NCBI RefSeq assembly: GCF_001982605.1
Contig: NZ_MLCN01000013.1
Location: 62,001-126,000 of the forward strand
Origin: Alkanindiges hydrocarboniclasticus
Lineage (GTDB): Bacteria > Pseudomonadota > Gammaproteobacteria > Pseudomonadales > Moraxellaceae
DNA: 64,000 nt
Direction: 5' to 3'
Notes under the pieces: model-generated
Seen by the model: the letters and a program-made list of their open reading frames with translations, nothing else
Databases searched by the model: none
Told to the model about the DNA's origin: nothing
In this document: piece after piece, positions 52,859-64,000 of the stretch
How positions within the stretch are numbered: position 1 is the stretch's first letter
Layout of the letters: every line of letters begins with the position of its first letter
Made by a program: the position numbers and the translations under genes

Positions 52859-54091
52859 ATGAGAACAGTATTGTTCATGAATATGGCCTCTAACAAGCAC
52901 ATGAAAACATCACAACAACCTGCTGCAACCCAGCATAAAATTAGTAAGACTACTGGCAAAATCACAAGTAGATTACTGGCGCTTTCCTTAGCCGTTGGCG
53001 TTGCCTTTGCAATTCCGAATTTTGCTTTTGCCGATTCACCCAATCGCACACCGCCCAGCCTGCGCGTCGATGCACCCAGCGTGTATATTGTCAAAAAAGG
53101 CGATACCCTGTGGGATATTTCTGGCCGTTACTTAAGCAAGCCATGGCGCTGGCCGGAAATCTGGGCAGTAAACCGCCACGTTAAAAATCCGCACTGGATT
53201 TATCCGGGTGATCGCCTGCTGATCTGCCTGATCAATGGCCGTACCGTGGTAGGCCGTGATGAAGGTGATGGCTGTGCCGGTATTGAGCGCCGCATGAGCG
53301 ACAATGGCCTGCCGGTGGTCAAGCTGGAGCCACAGATTCGCGTGCAATCACTGGATCTGGCCATTCCGATTATTTCCCTGTCCAGCATTCAGCACTGGCT
53401 CAAGCACAGCCGTGTAGTAAGCGTAGAAGAGATTGAGGGAACCCCATATATTCTGGGTAACCGTGATAACCGCGTTGTTGCTGCTGTTGGTCAGTCCGTG
53501 TATGTGCGCGGACAGGGTCTGGTAATTGGCCAGCAATATGGCGTCTATCGCGAAGGCACCGATTATGTCGTCACCCGCAAAAATAAAGTGGTTGAAAATC
53601 TGGGGCGTGAACTCAGTCAGGTGGCTTCCGGTACGATTACTGCCCTTAATGGTGATATTGCCACCATTGAACTCACCCGCAGCTTTGATGGTGAGGTACG
53701 CAAGGGCGACCGCGTGATGCTTGAAGACACCACACCATTGCCCAATATATTTTATCCGATTCAACCGGATCAGGTGGCCAGTGGTGGCCGTGTCATCCGC
53801 GTTCTGGATTCCATTAGCTCCGCCGCCAAAAATAGCGTTATTGTGTTTGACCGGGGTACAGTAGATGGTGCTGCGCCGGGTCAGGTATTTGCCGTATATA
53901 AACAGGGTGAAATTACCACTGATCCCAAAACCGGTGAAAAAATCCAGTTGCCTAGTGAGCGGACAGGTCTGGCCATGATTTTCCGTGCCTTTAACCGGGT
54001 TAGCTATGCCATTGTGCTGGAAAGCGAGCTGCCCATTAAGGCGGATGATGAAATCCGTTCTCCATTGGGCGATATTAGCGACCAGCTTTAG
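52859..54091 (+). CDS. LysM-domain envelope protein
   Basis: A 410-residue exported protein. The LysM domain (about 76-125, VYIVKKGDTLWDISGRYLSKPWRWPEIWAVN, IYPGDRL) binds peptidoglycan. The rest is a beta-rich region without a catalytic motif I recognise. The N-terminus has a long polar leader before a hydrophobic segment (SRLLALSLAVGVAFAIPNFAFA), so the true start may be a later Met (52901). It starts the unit LysM-dprA, with dprA 14 bp after its stop codon. Confidence 0.85.
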   Translation: MRTVLFMNMASNKHMKTSQQPAATQHKISKTTGKITSRLLALSLAVGVAFAIPNFAFADSPNRTPPSLRVDAPSVYIVKKGDTLWDISGRYLSKPWRWPEIWAVNRHVKNPHWIYPGDRLLICLINGRTVVGRDEGDGCAGIERRMSDNGLPVVKLEPQIRVQSLDLAIPIISLSSIQHWLKHSRVVSVEEIEGTPYILGNRDNRVVAAVGQSVYVRGQGLVIGQQYGVYREGTDYVVTRKNKVVENLGRELSQVASGTITALNGDIATIELTRSFDGEVRKGDRVMLEDTTPLPNIFYPIQPDQVASGGRVIRVLDSISSAAKNSVIVFDRGTVDGAAPGQVFAVYKQGEITTDPKTGEKIQLPSERTGLAMIFRAFNRVSYAIVLESELPIKADDEIRSPLGDISDQL

Positions 54092-54105
54092 CACAGGGCA
54101 AAATC

Positions 54106-55344
54106 ATGGCAATCCACTGGTCGCAACGACTGGTAGATGAGCTGGCCCTATGGTTTGTGGTTCAGCATTCAGTGAGCGCCTTTTCGGCGCTCATGGTGCA
54201 TTTTGGCAGTGCCGATAAAGCCTTGCGTGCCTCTACCACCACGTGGCAATCCTTAAGGCTGCATCATGCCCACCCCAAAAAACTACAGGAATGGCAGCAA
54301 AATCCGGCACTGGCGGCCCAGTTTGAACAGGCTATCCGTAGCTTAAACCATGTGCAGGATCATGTACTGGCGCTGGATGACCTTCACTATCCCAGACCAC
54401 TCAAACAAATTGCCGATCCGCCACCTTTTTTGTTTGTGCGTGGCAACCTGCATGCTTTAAGCCAGCCGCAAATTGCTATTGTGGGTAGCCGCAAGCCCAG
54501 CCAGACTGGCCACCAGATTGCGGCTCAGTTTGCGCATGCGCTGGCACAGCAGGGTTTTGTGCTGACCAGTGGCCTTGCCCATGGTATTGATGCCAGCGTT
54601 CATCAGGGGGCCTTACAGGCAGGCAACGGCCAGACCATTGCCGTAATGGGCACTGGTACAAATTTGTGCTATCCCAGTGCCAATCAGGCTTTGTACCAGC
54701 AGATTATTGCTGCTGGCGGCGCTGTGATATCAGAATTTATGCCCAACACCCCAGCGCGCGAGTATCATTTTCCCCGTCGCAACCGTATTGTCAGTGGGCT
54801 ATCGCTGGGCGTGCTGGTGGTTGAGGCCGCGCTGAAAAGTGGTTCTCTCATTACCGCGCAAACTGCACTGGAACAAAACCGGCAGGTATTTGCCATTCCC
54901 GGCCATATTTATAATGAACAAAGCCGGGGCTGCCACCAGCTTATTCGTGATGGCGCACTGCTGGTGGATGATCCGCAGCAAATTGTGGATGAACTGGATT
55001 TGCCACGTCGCTGGCATTATCTGGAACAGGGTCAGGAACAAATTGCTGCTACAGGCAACAATCCTATGCAGGATGACTCTCAAACACTATTTCCAAACAG
55101 TGCCATTGAACCGGTTACTGCTATTGGTGCCCAGCCTGTGGATTCTACACTGCCTGCCGCGCTAGAAATTCCAGCGCATTTACAACCCGTTTATCAGGCA
55201 CTGGACTGGGTTGGCATGAGCCTGGATACGCTGGTCGATATTACTGGCATTGATGTGGCCACGCTCACCAGCCACTTGATGGAAATGGAGCTGCTGGGCT
55301 TTGCAGTGCAACAAGGTGGCTTGTACCAGCGTTGCCGCCAATAA
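54106..55344 (+). CDS. dprA: DNA processing protein DprA
   Basis: Loads RecA on incoming single-stranded DNA during natural transformation. 412 residues. The Rossmann core is seen in IAIVGSRKPSQTGHQIA, TSGLAHGIDASVHQGALQAGNGQTIAVMGTG and FPRRNRIVSGLSLGVLVVEA. The C-terminal 70 residues fit the DprA winged-helix domain (VYQALDWVGMSLDTLVDITG). Its position beside LysM protein, def and tsaC is the standard neighbourhood. Confidence 0.96.
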   Translation: MAIHWSQRLVDELALWFVVQHSVSAFSALMVHFGSADKALRASTTTWQSLRLHHAHPKKLQEWQQNPALAAQFEQAIRSLNHVQDHVLALDDLHYPRPLKQIADPPPFLFVRGNLHALSQPQIAIVGSRKPSQTGHQIAAQFAHALAQQGFVLTSGLAHGIDASVHQGALQAGNGQTIAVMGTGTNLCYPSANQALYQQIIAAGGAVISEFMPNTPAREYHFPRRNRIVSGLSLGVLVVEAALKSGSLITAQTALEQNRQVFAIPGHIYNEQSRGCHQLIRDGALLVDDPQQIVDELDLPRRWHYLEQGQEQIAATGNNPMQDDSQTLFPNSAIEPVTAIGAQPVDSTLPAALEIPAHLQPVYQALDWVGMSLDTLVDITGIDVATLTSHLMEMELLGFAVQQGGLYQRCRQ

Positions 55345-55473
55345 ATTTTGGCTTGATGTCTTACATTTTAGTAGAATGTTCTACAAAACTTTGTGCCCTT
55401 AAAAGGTTAAAATTCTGCACGCCGGATACCCTCTCCTGTAGCTACTCGTATTTAAATAAGCAAGGTATTTCAC

Positions 55474-56037
55474 ATGCTGCTTGATCTTCCACAGGCCATT
55501 CAAACACTTCACAAGGGGCAGGTATTGGCCTACCCTACTGAAGCAGTGTGGGGGCTGGGCTGTGACCCTTATAATCAGCAAGCCTTTGAGCAGATTTTAA
55601 ACCTGAAAAACCGCCCTATCGAAAAAGGCGTTATTTTAATTGCGGCCAGCCTTGAGCAGATTGAACCTTTTCTGCAAGGTTTAAGTACTGAACAAGTTGC
55701 CCAGATGCAGCAATCATGGAATATTACTGAACAACAACGCGCAACCACATGGCTGGTACCGTTAACTAAAGCGGTGCCCGCATGGATTAGCGGCCAGCAT
55801 GACCGGGTGGCGATACGGGTAACGACCCATCCACTGGTACGCCAGTTATGTACTGGCTTTGGCGGGGCCATTGTGTCCACCAGTGCCAATCCGGCAGGGT
55901 TGCAACCCGCCAAAAGCAGTGTAGAGATTCGACATTATTTTGGCGAGCAACTGGCTGTGCTAGATGGACCGCTGGGACAAAGTAGCGCGCCCAGCAAAAT
56001 CATGGATATTGTGAGCGGGCAAGTACTGCGGGACTAA
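55474..56037 (+). CDS. tsaC: L-threonylcarbamoyladenylate synthase TsaC
   Basis: Makes threonylcarbamoyl-AMP for t6A modification of tRNA; YrdC fold, 187 residues. The motifs are VLAYPTEAVWGLGCDPYN near the N-terminus and the substrate-binding IVSTSANPAGLQP (residues about 132-144). It follows dprA by 130 bp with AAGG before ATG; the standard tsaC/dprA neighbourhood is complete. Confidence 0.95.
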   Translation: MLLDLPQAIQTLHKGQVLAYPTEAVWGLGCDPYNQQAFEQILNLKNRPIEKGVILIAASLEQIEPFLQGLSTEQVAQMQQSWNITEQQRATTWLVPLTKAVPAWISGQHDRVAIRVTTHPLVRQLCTGFGGAIVSTSANPAGLQPAKSSVEIRHYFGEQLAVLDGPLGQSSAPSKIMDIVSGQVLRD

Positions 56038-56118
56038 ATCAAACTCTGTACACAACCGCTCATCCAGCCTGAAAAATTGGCCAAATGAACGGATGAAAAA
56101 TGTGGATGGTGTAGTTAC

Positions 56119-59031
<2,913 letters not shown>

Positions 59032-59338
59032 TGTATGACTCCGTCAATTTTAAAATCCTGCGTTACTGATCAAGCGGCGTAACACGCCATAACAGTGCAT
59101 TTTTACATTGCAACGAAAAGAAATTTTTCGCGCAGTGAATTATGTGCATAAAATGAAGGCAAGGTCATGCATTTTTTGACCTAAAAACAACTAATTGAGC
59201 TTTTACCCCATTATTTTATGATTTAAAAATCCACAATTTGCTCAATACACAGGCAACTTTCTGACCGGATATTTTTGCACAATTGAATCGCGGGTGAGAA
59301 AAATTTGTTATGCTGACAGCTCTTTTTTTACAACTTAA
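59032..59338. promoter_or_regulatory. Divergent region, adhesin / YcgN
   Basis: 307 bp without a gene. It should hold promoters of both genes. I see no repeat tract or palindrome in it that would suggest phase-variable expression of the adhesin. Confidence 0.3.
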
Positions 59339-59836
59339 ATGCCTGTGACCGACTACCGCTCAGCGCCTAGCGCCGTTCTCTTGCACAACTCCGGTTTGCG
59401 TGAAAAATTCTGGAAACATTACCCGCTTGAGCAGTTAAATGCTGCGGAGTGGGAAGCGCTGTGTGACGGCTGTGGGCTGTGTTGTCTGGTCAAGCTGGAA
59501 GATGAAGACAGCGGCCAAGTGGTGTATACCAAAGTGGCCTGTCAGCTACTGGATACGCAAACCGCGCAGTGCAGTGACTATGCCAACCGCAAACAGTTTG
59601 TACCAGATTGCCTGCAACTCACGCCCAAACTGGTTCCGCAGTTACACTGGTTGCCGGCAAGCTGTGGTTATAAGCGCGTAGAACTGGGGCTGGATTTGCC
59701 GGACTGGCATCCGTTAATTACCGGCAAGCCACAATCAGACATTCCTGCCAAAAAGTCCGCCGCCGGGCGCTGTATTTCCGAAAAGGACATTGACCCCGAT
59801 GACATTGAGGAATACGTGGTGCGCTGGGTGCGTTAG
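59339..59836 (+). CDS. YcgN family cysteine-cluster protein (UPF0260)
   Basis: A 165-residue cytoplasmic protein of the CxxCxxCC family: CDGCGLCCLVKLED near residue 42, further cysteines in CQLLDTQTAQCSDYANR (CxxC-like spacing) and in CLQLTP, and CGYKRVELGLDLPDWHPLITG near the middle. The cluster suggests Fe or Zn binding; function unknown. The family is widespread in gammaproteobacteria as a single gene. Confidence 0.9.
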   Translation: MPVTDYRSAPSAVLLHNSGLREKFWKHYPLEQLNAAEWEALCDGCGLCCLVKLEDEDSGQVVYTKVACQLLDTQTAQCSDYANRKQFVPDCLQLTPKLVPQLHWLPASCGYKRVELGLDLPDWHPLITGKPQSDIPAKKSAAGRCISEKDIDPDDIEEYVVRWVR

Positions 59837-59927
59837 ATTCACGATTAAATATATTTCTCTGCTTGATCTCGTGAGCTGAAGCTTTAATAGTTAGGGTCAG
59901 CTTTAGCCGTCTTATCAAGAGCCTAGC

Positions 59928-60251
59928 ATGAAAAAATTTAAATTCATCAAGTGGATGCTGATTGCACTGCTACTGACCTATCTGTCCTTACTGGTTCCGG
60001 CACAAACACAAGTTAGCCGCCCTGAAATTATGGGCTGTGAGCAAGGCTGTCCAGTGGTTGCCGCCGGGTTTCCAATGCCATTTTTAGTAGATGGTGTTAT
60101 TTCACCCGTAGGCACGCTTTCCATTAATCCTTTTGATATCTTGTTTATTCATCTAGATGAGTTTGTTTTCATCAATTTTGCCATTTCCTATGTTTTCTGG
60201 CTGGCACTGACCTTGATTGTGCTTAAGCTGTACCGGATTCAGCATCCCTAG
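59928..60251 (+). CDS. Small membrane protein, unknown function
   Basis: A 107-residue protein with an N-terminal helix (about 8-25, KWMLIALLLTYLSLLV) and a C-terminal helix (about 80-100, FAISYVFWLALTLIVLKLY). The central segment carries a CEQGCP pair of Cys and is expected on the periplasmic side. No family recognised, no operon partner. Confidence 0.55.
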   Translation: MKKFKFIKWMLIALLLTYLSLLVPAQTQVSRPEIMGCEQGCPVVAAGFPMPFLVDGVISPVGTLSINPFDILFIHLDEFVFINFAISYVFWLALTLIVLKLYRIQHP

Positions 60252-60387
60252 CACGGCTTAATTGGCTTGAATTGTTTAAGCCCTGCTACTTAAACCCTAC
60301 CCAACTCAACATTATTTTAAGCCTGCATCAATTCACCCATGGCTAAAATTGGTTATGATTCATTAAATTTATCCATGAATATTAATA

Positions 60388-61659
60388 ATGAATCCAGCCA
60401 TTCCCCTACCCGAACGCATCCGTCCCCGCCAGCTGTCTGAAGTAATTGGCCAGCAACACCTGCTGAGTGAACAGGCGCCGCTACGCAAGATGATTGATCA
60501 GGGCAACCTGCCATCCATGATTTTCTGGGGGCCACCGGGTGTGGGCAAAACCACGCTGGCCCTGCTGCTGGCAGAAGCCGTAGACCGCCCCTTCATTAGC
60601 CTGTCGGCCATTAGTACCGGCGTGAAGGAGTTGCGTGAGCTGATCGGCCAGGGCGGTGAACTCAGCACACCAGTCGTGTTTATTGATGAAATCCATCGCT
60701 TTAACAAGTCACAGCAGGATGCGCTGCTGGCGGCAGTGGAAAAAGGCAAAATTACCTTAATTGGCGCCACCACTGAAAATCCGTCGTTTGAAGTGAACAG
60801 TGCATTGCTGTCGCGCTGTCAGGTGTATGTGCTGAAATCGCTGACGGTTGAAGAACAATTGCAGGTGATCCAGCGTGCCCTCACGCAGGACGTATTTTTA
60901 AAAGAAAAGATTATTGAGCTGAAACAAACCGATGCCTTGCTGCAACTGGCCGCAGGTGATGCACGCAAGCTACTGAATTTACTGGAACTGGTGATCAGCA
61001 CGCAGGCGGTTGAACCAATTATCATTGACAATGATCTGGTGATTAACAGCGCCCAGCAAAATATTGCCCGCTATGACAAAAGTGGCGAGCAGCACTATGA
61101 CATCGTGTCGGCTTTTATCAAGTCCATGCGTGGTAGTGACCCCGATGCAGCGCTGTACTGGATGGCACGCATGATCAAGGGTGGCGAAGACCCGGTATTT
61201 ATTGCCCGTCGCATGCTGATTCTGGCCAGTGAAGATATTGGCAATGCCAACCCCAATGCCTTGCTGCTGGCGGGTGAATGCTTCGGAGCGGTACAGGCGA
61301 TTGGCTATCCCGAATGCCGGATTATTCTGGGGCAAACGGCGGTGTATCTGGCTACCAGTGCCAAAAGTAACAGTACTTATCTGGCCATTGATGCAGCGCT
61401 GGCAGCAGCTGAAAAAACCGCGCATTTGCCTGTACCGCTACATTTGCGTAATGCCCCCACCAAAATGATGAAGCAACAGGGTTATGGCGCTGGCTATAAA
61501 TATGCGCATGACTTTCCCAACCATTTTGTGCCGCAAACCTATTTGCCGCCTGAATTGCAGGGCAAGCGTTTTTATAGCCCGGCACAAAATGCGCGTGAGC
61601 AGGAAACCGCGCGCTTGCAAGACAGCCGCTGGCAGGGTGGCACAGGTTTAAAAAAGTAA
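60388..61659 (+). CDS. rarA: Replication-associated recombination protein RarA
   Basis: AAA+ ATPase acting at stalled or collapsed replication forks, 423 residues. Walker A is WGPPGVGKTTLA (about 51-62), Walker B is VFIDEIHRFNKSQQDALL, sensor 1 is IGATTENPSFEV and arginine finger region ALLSRCQVYVLK; the C-terminal MgsA domain has RGSDPDAALYWMARM and AIGYPECRIILGQ. It is a single gene with a clear terminator. Confidence 0.96.
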   Translation: MNPAIPLPERIRPRQLSEVIGQQHLLSEQAPLRKMIDQGNLPSMIFWGPPGVGKTTLALLLAEAVDRPFISLSAISTGVKELRELIGQGGELSTPVVFIDEIHRFNKSQQDALLAAVEKGKITLIGATTENPSFEVNSALLSRCQVYVLKSLTVEEQLQVIQRALTQDVFLKEKIIELKQTDALLQLAAGDARKLLNLLELVISTQAVEPIIIDNDLVINSAQQNIARYDKSGEQHYDIVSAFIKSMRGSDPDAALYWMARMIKGGEDPVFIARRMLILASEDIGNANPNALLLAGECFGAVQAIGYPECRIILGQTAVYLATSAKSNSTYLAIDAALAAAEKTAHLPVPLHLRNAPTKMMKQQGYGAGYKYAHDFPNHFVPQTYLPPELQGKRFYSPAQNAREQETARLQDSRWQGGTGLKK

Positions 61660-61680
61660 CGTGTAATCAGTAGATTAAAA

Positions 61681-61718
61681 AATTAAAGCCGGCCTACTGG
61701 ACGGCGTGCTTTAATTTT
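61681..61718 (+). terminator. Probable terminator after rarA
   Basis: AATTAAAGC / GCTTTAATT 9-bp stem with inner GCC-rich pairing and a short T-run. Confidence 0.6.
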
Positions 61719-61755
61719 GTCATGTTAAGCCATCTTTCTACAGGGCAGCCTGCTT

Positions 61756-62334
61756 ATGCTGCAAACCGTTAAGAACATGGATGTTCGACGCTATGTGCTG
61801 GTGGCAGCAATAGTCGCCTTGATTCCCTTTGCACTGCTCAAGGCGTTCTGGCCAGTGGCTGGTCCATCTCACAGACAAGCTGTGCCTCCTGTCACTGTAG
61901 AGCCTCTGGACAGCGCCACTGCATCAAAGGTCATCCCCAGCAATTCCAATGGCGCACCGCCCGCATCTGCCTTGCCAAATTCTTTTGAAGACATACTGGC
62001 GTATTTAAACCAGCACAAAGCACTGGCCAAAATGACTGATGCCAAAAACCTGAACCTGCCGGACATTGCCAAGCATGGCTATAACCAGATTAGCTTTACC
62101 TATACCGACAGCCAGCTGGCAGCTTTCCAGTATGACAATGGCAATAACACGGCCAATTATGTGTCGCGTCATTTTCAGGATATTGTTTGCACTAGCTATC
62201 CTCAGGAAATCCGTCAGGTTTTTGTGCAAAAATACATTTCATTCCGGCTGATCCTGCAAAACCGCAATCAGTTTGTGGTGCTGTCCGAAGCCTTTAATCC
62301 GCAGCATTGTCCGGCCACACAGGAGCAGAAGTAG
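61756..62334 (+). CDS. Membrane-anchored periplasmic protein, unknown function
   Basis: A 192-residue protein: an N-terminal membrane anchor (about residues 13-31, VLVAAIVALIPFALLKAFW), a Pro/Ser/Ala linker and a soluble domain with two Cys (IVCTSYPQEIR and PQHCPATQE) likely joined by a disulphide. The domain is not one I recognise. The next gene begins three bases after its stop codon, so both are translated from one transcript and may form a complex. Confidence 0.65.
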   Translation: MLQTVKNMDVRRYVLVAAIVALIPFALLKAFWPVAGPSHRQAVPPVTVEPLDSATASKVIPSNSNGAPPASALPNSFEDILAYLNQHKALAKMTDAKNLNLPDIAKHGYNQISFTYTDSQLAAFQYDNGNNTANYVSRHFQDIVCTSYPQEIRQVFVQKYISFRLILQNRNQFVVLSEAFNPQHCPATQEQK

Positions 62335-62337
62335 GTC

Positions 62338-62739
62338 ATGTCCCTTGAAGATTCTGCATTGGTCAGTGCTGCAAATGCCCGTGCTCAACATCAGCTGGCT
62401 ATGCTTCAGTATGTGGGCAGCGGCCAGAAACTGGCGATTTATAGCATTCTGCTTCAGCTTGTACTTTTACTAGCCAGAGCGGGCTTGCCTGTACCGCAGA
62501 ATGTAGTGCTGTATTTATACTGCTTTGCCTTTGTGCTGGCTATTTTTGCGATTTTTTTAATGGCACGCGGTTTGCGTTTTAACAGCCTCACCACCTTTGT
62601 TAGTGTACTTGCCCAGTTTATCCCTCTATTCAACTTGCTGATTTTGCTTTATTTAATTATAAAATCTGCACGTGTGCTGCGGCTGGCCGGCTATCAGATT
62701 GGGTTACTGGGCGTTAAATCCACGCCGGCTAAACCTTAG
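62338..62739 (+). CDS. Inner-membrane protein, unknown function
   Basis: A 133-residue protein with three hydrophobic helices (about 32-50, 55-76, 87-110) after a polar amphipathic N-terminus (SAANARAQHQLAMLQYVG), ending with a basic tail (KSTPAKP). It overlaps the previous gene's terminal region by almost nothing (three bases) and is probably its membrane partner. Confidence 0.65.
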   Translation: MSLEDSALVSAANARAQHQLAMLQYVGSGQKLAIYSILLQLVLLLARAGLPVPQNVVLYLYCFAFVLAIFAIFLMARGLRFNSLTTFVSVLAQFIPLFNLLILLYLIIKSARVLRLAGYQIGLLGVKSTPAKP

Positions 62740-62812
62740 GGCCAAGGTTCCAAACTTACTCCCTGTACGGTTAAATTTATCCTGCAACAAACAGCACTGG
62801 CTGTCACACTAT

Positions 62813-63253
62813 TTATTTTCTTTCCAGCCAATGATCAATACTCAAGCGACCTGCGCCCAGCAGCATCAGGGCCAAAAATCCACCCGCCAGTCCAATGTTT
62901 TTCATAAAATGGATGCCGTTATTGTATTGCTGGGTGGCATCACTCCCTCCCACATGAAACAGTAAGGCGGTGAGTACACTAAATACCGCCAGACCCAGTG
63001 CGGCCACGCGTGTCTGAAAACCCAGTAAAATGGCAAGGCCACCGCCCAATTCAGCAACAATCACCAGCGGCAACAGGCTGCCATCCACCTGCATGGCCTG
63101 CATATAGGCCACAGTGCCGGCGTAATCGCTAAGCTTGCTCCAGCCAGAGCTCACAAAAATGGCCGCCAGTGCAATCCGGGCCAGTAGTTGAATAATGGCT
63201 GCCAGTGCAGGTTGATGAATAATATTGCCCAGCAGGATATTGGGATTAAACAT
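62813..63253 (-). CDS. DoxX family membrane protein
   Basis: A 146-residue inner-membrane protein with four helices. The DoxX pattern is RIALAAIFVSSGWSKLSDYAGT (helix 1), LVIVAELGGGLAILLGFQTR (helix 2) and NIGLAGGFLALMLLGAG (helix 4). Members take part in thiosulfate oxidation or envelope redox stress; role here unknown. Single gene. Confidence 0.88.
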   Translation of the reverse strand: MFNPNILLGNIIHQPALAAIIQLLARIALAAIFVSSGWSKLSDYAGTVAYMQAMQVDGSLLPLVIVAELGGGLAILLGFQTRVAALGLAVFSVLTALLFHVGGSDATQQYNNGIHFMKNIGLAGGFLALMLLGAGRLSIDHWLERK

Positions 63254-63408
63254 GCGGTGCTCCAGTAATCGGTTTAATGTTCAGTTTTAGGGAATTTATG
63301 CTTGGTGCACACACTGTATAAAACTAAGCCCTGCCTTCCTACTGCAAAAACACCGACGATTCGTTCCATTAATGGGATGATGTAAGCCTTTTAAATATTT
63401 TTAGCTAT

Positions 63409-64000
63409 TTACTGATTTTTCTCACTCAGGTATTTCCAGTAGCGCCGCGGCACTTGCTGAATATGTAGCTTCATATTGCGTCGCTCAACAATATTGGTAC
63501 TTTTAAAATAATCTTTCCACAGCTGGTCATACAGGGCTTCCTGTGCATCCAGCGTAATGCTGCTGGCAGTCAGTCTGGCCTGTTCAATCATGGATTTATT
63601 GCCTTCACTGGAGAGTTGCACCTCATGCAACTGATTTAAATCATAAAACAAACCATAGTGGCGCTTTTCATCATAAATCAGCCAGTGCTGGTCAGCGTAG
63701 CGGTTTTTAAAATGCGGGCTAATGAGTGGCAATACATTAAAATCCGGACTAATGACCGCAAAAAAAATACCCTCGGTGGTTTTTTTAAAACGTACAAACG
63801 CCTCCATACGGTGTTTTTCCCGACTGACACTTTTGGAAATTTGTGCCATAGCCAACACCGCGGGATGACCATAATTATTAGCCACAGCGTTAACATGATC
63901 AAATACATAACAAGCAAAATCAAATAGTTGCTGAAAGGCAGTTGCCTGCTCGGACAAGTAGCTAAAATAAAAGTGCCGGCTAAAACCACCACCAATTTTC
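63409..64000 (-). CDS. TIGR03915 / DUF4130 putative DNA metabolism protein (5' end outside window)
   Basis: The frame is open to the right edge, so the start lies outside and about 197 codons are seen. The family stretches SREKHRMEAFVRF, FNVLPLISPHFKNRYADQHWLIYDEKRHYG and the end MKLHIQQVPRRYWKYLSEK identify the DUF4130 domain. It normally has a radical SAM partner (TIGR03916) next to it, proposed to act in DNA modification or repair; that partner would be upstream of the window. Confidence 0.85.
   Translation of the reverse strand, partial: KIGGGFSRHFYFSYLSEQATAFQQLFDFACYVFDHVNAVANNYGHPAVLAMAQISKSVSREKHRMEAFVRFKKTTEGIFFAVISPDFNVLPLISPHFKNRYADQHWLIYDEKRHYGLFYDLNQLHEVQLSSEGNKSMIEQARLTASSITLDAQEALYDQLWKDYFKSTNIVERRNMKLHIQQVPRRYWKYLSEKNQ

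Overview
The window is a continuous stretch of chromosome from a gammaproteobacterium of the family Moraxellaceae, close to Acinetobacter and Alkanindiges. This placement rests on gene content and protein resemblance, not on a marker search. The signs are an Acr1-type fatty acyl-CoA reductase, an ABZJ_00895-family membrane protein, a PanZ-type acetyltransferase beside hisB, BLUF photoreceptors, a YadA-like adhesin with an ESPR leader, and the grouping def / LysM protein / dprA / tsaC. Base composition is moderate, with AT-rich intergenic regions. There is no prophage, integrase, insertion sequence or CRISPR array.

Layout. 1-5734 (minus): the 5' part of mlaF, a 49-codon membrane protein, a DEAD-box RNA helicase with a repetitive RGG-like tail, an exported protein, and ettA. 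6206-12982: acr1 (wax-ester precursor supply), a YgiW-type OB-fold protein, tex, and ompR-envZ. 13108-20389: tRNA-Phe, a PanZ-type protein and the histidine genes hisB-hisH-hisA. hisF follows only after an intervening cytochrome P450, a cold-shock/DUF1294 protein and thrB. 20496-25061: a TauE/SafE transporter, two BLUF proteins (one with a C-terminal membrane helix), an orphan KilAC-domain protein and a TerC-CBS membrane protein with a structured leader. 25576-35628: accessory metabolism and small genes, namely a flavoprotein-methyltransferase pair, a LOG-family protein, YbaK, an MdtD-like exporter, DUF4385, two paralogous coiled-coil mini-proteins, a WYL regulator and a glutathione transferase. 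35707-41805: YgiQ radical-SAM protein, a GMC alcohol dehydrogenase and ornithine/lysine decarboxylase.

42162-48158 is the most coherent locus. A TonB-dependent copper receptor and a DUF2946 protein are divergent from a cyanide-insensitive bd-type quinol oxidase (cioA, cioB and a DUF2474 mini-subunit). Together they look like a copper-scarcity module. After it come an orphan HMG-CoA reductase, a probable fragment of a mobile-element polyvalent protein with a phosphoribosyltransferase domain, and a MocR-type regulator. 52179-64000 holds def, a LysM protein, dprA, tsaC, a 970-residue trimeric autotransporter with about 65 collagen-like triplets, ycgN, rarA, several membrane proteins, doxX and the 3' part of a TIGR03915-type gene.

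Several starts were moved to ATG codons with good ribosome binding sites where a longer frame began at TTG or GTG. Function calls come from motif and family recognition by eye.
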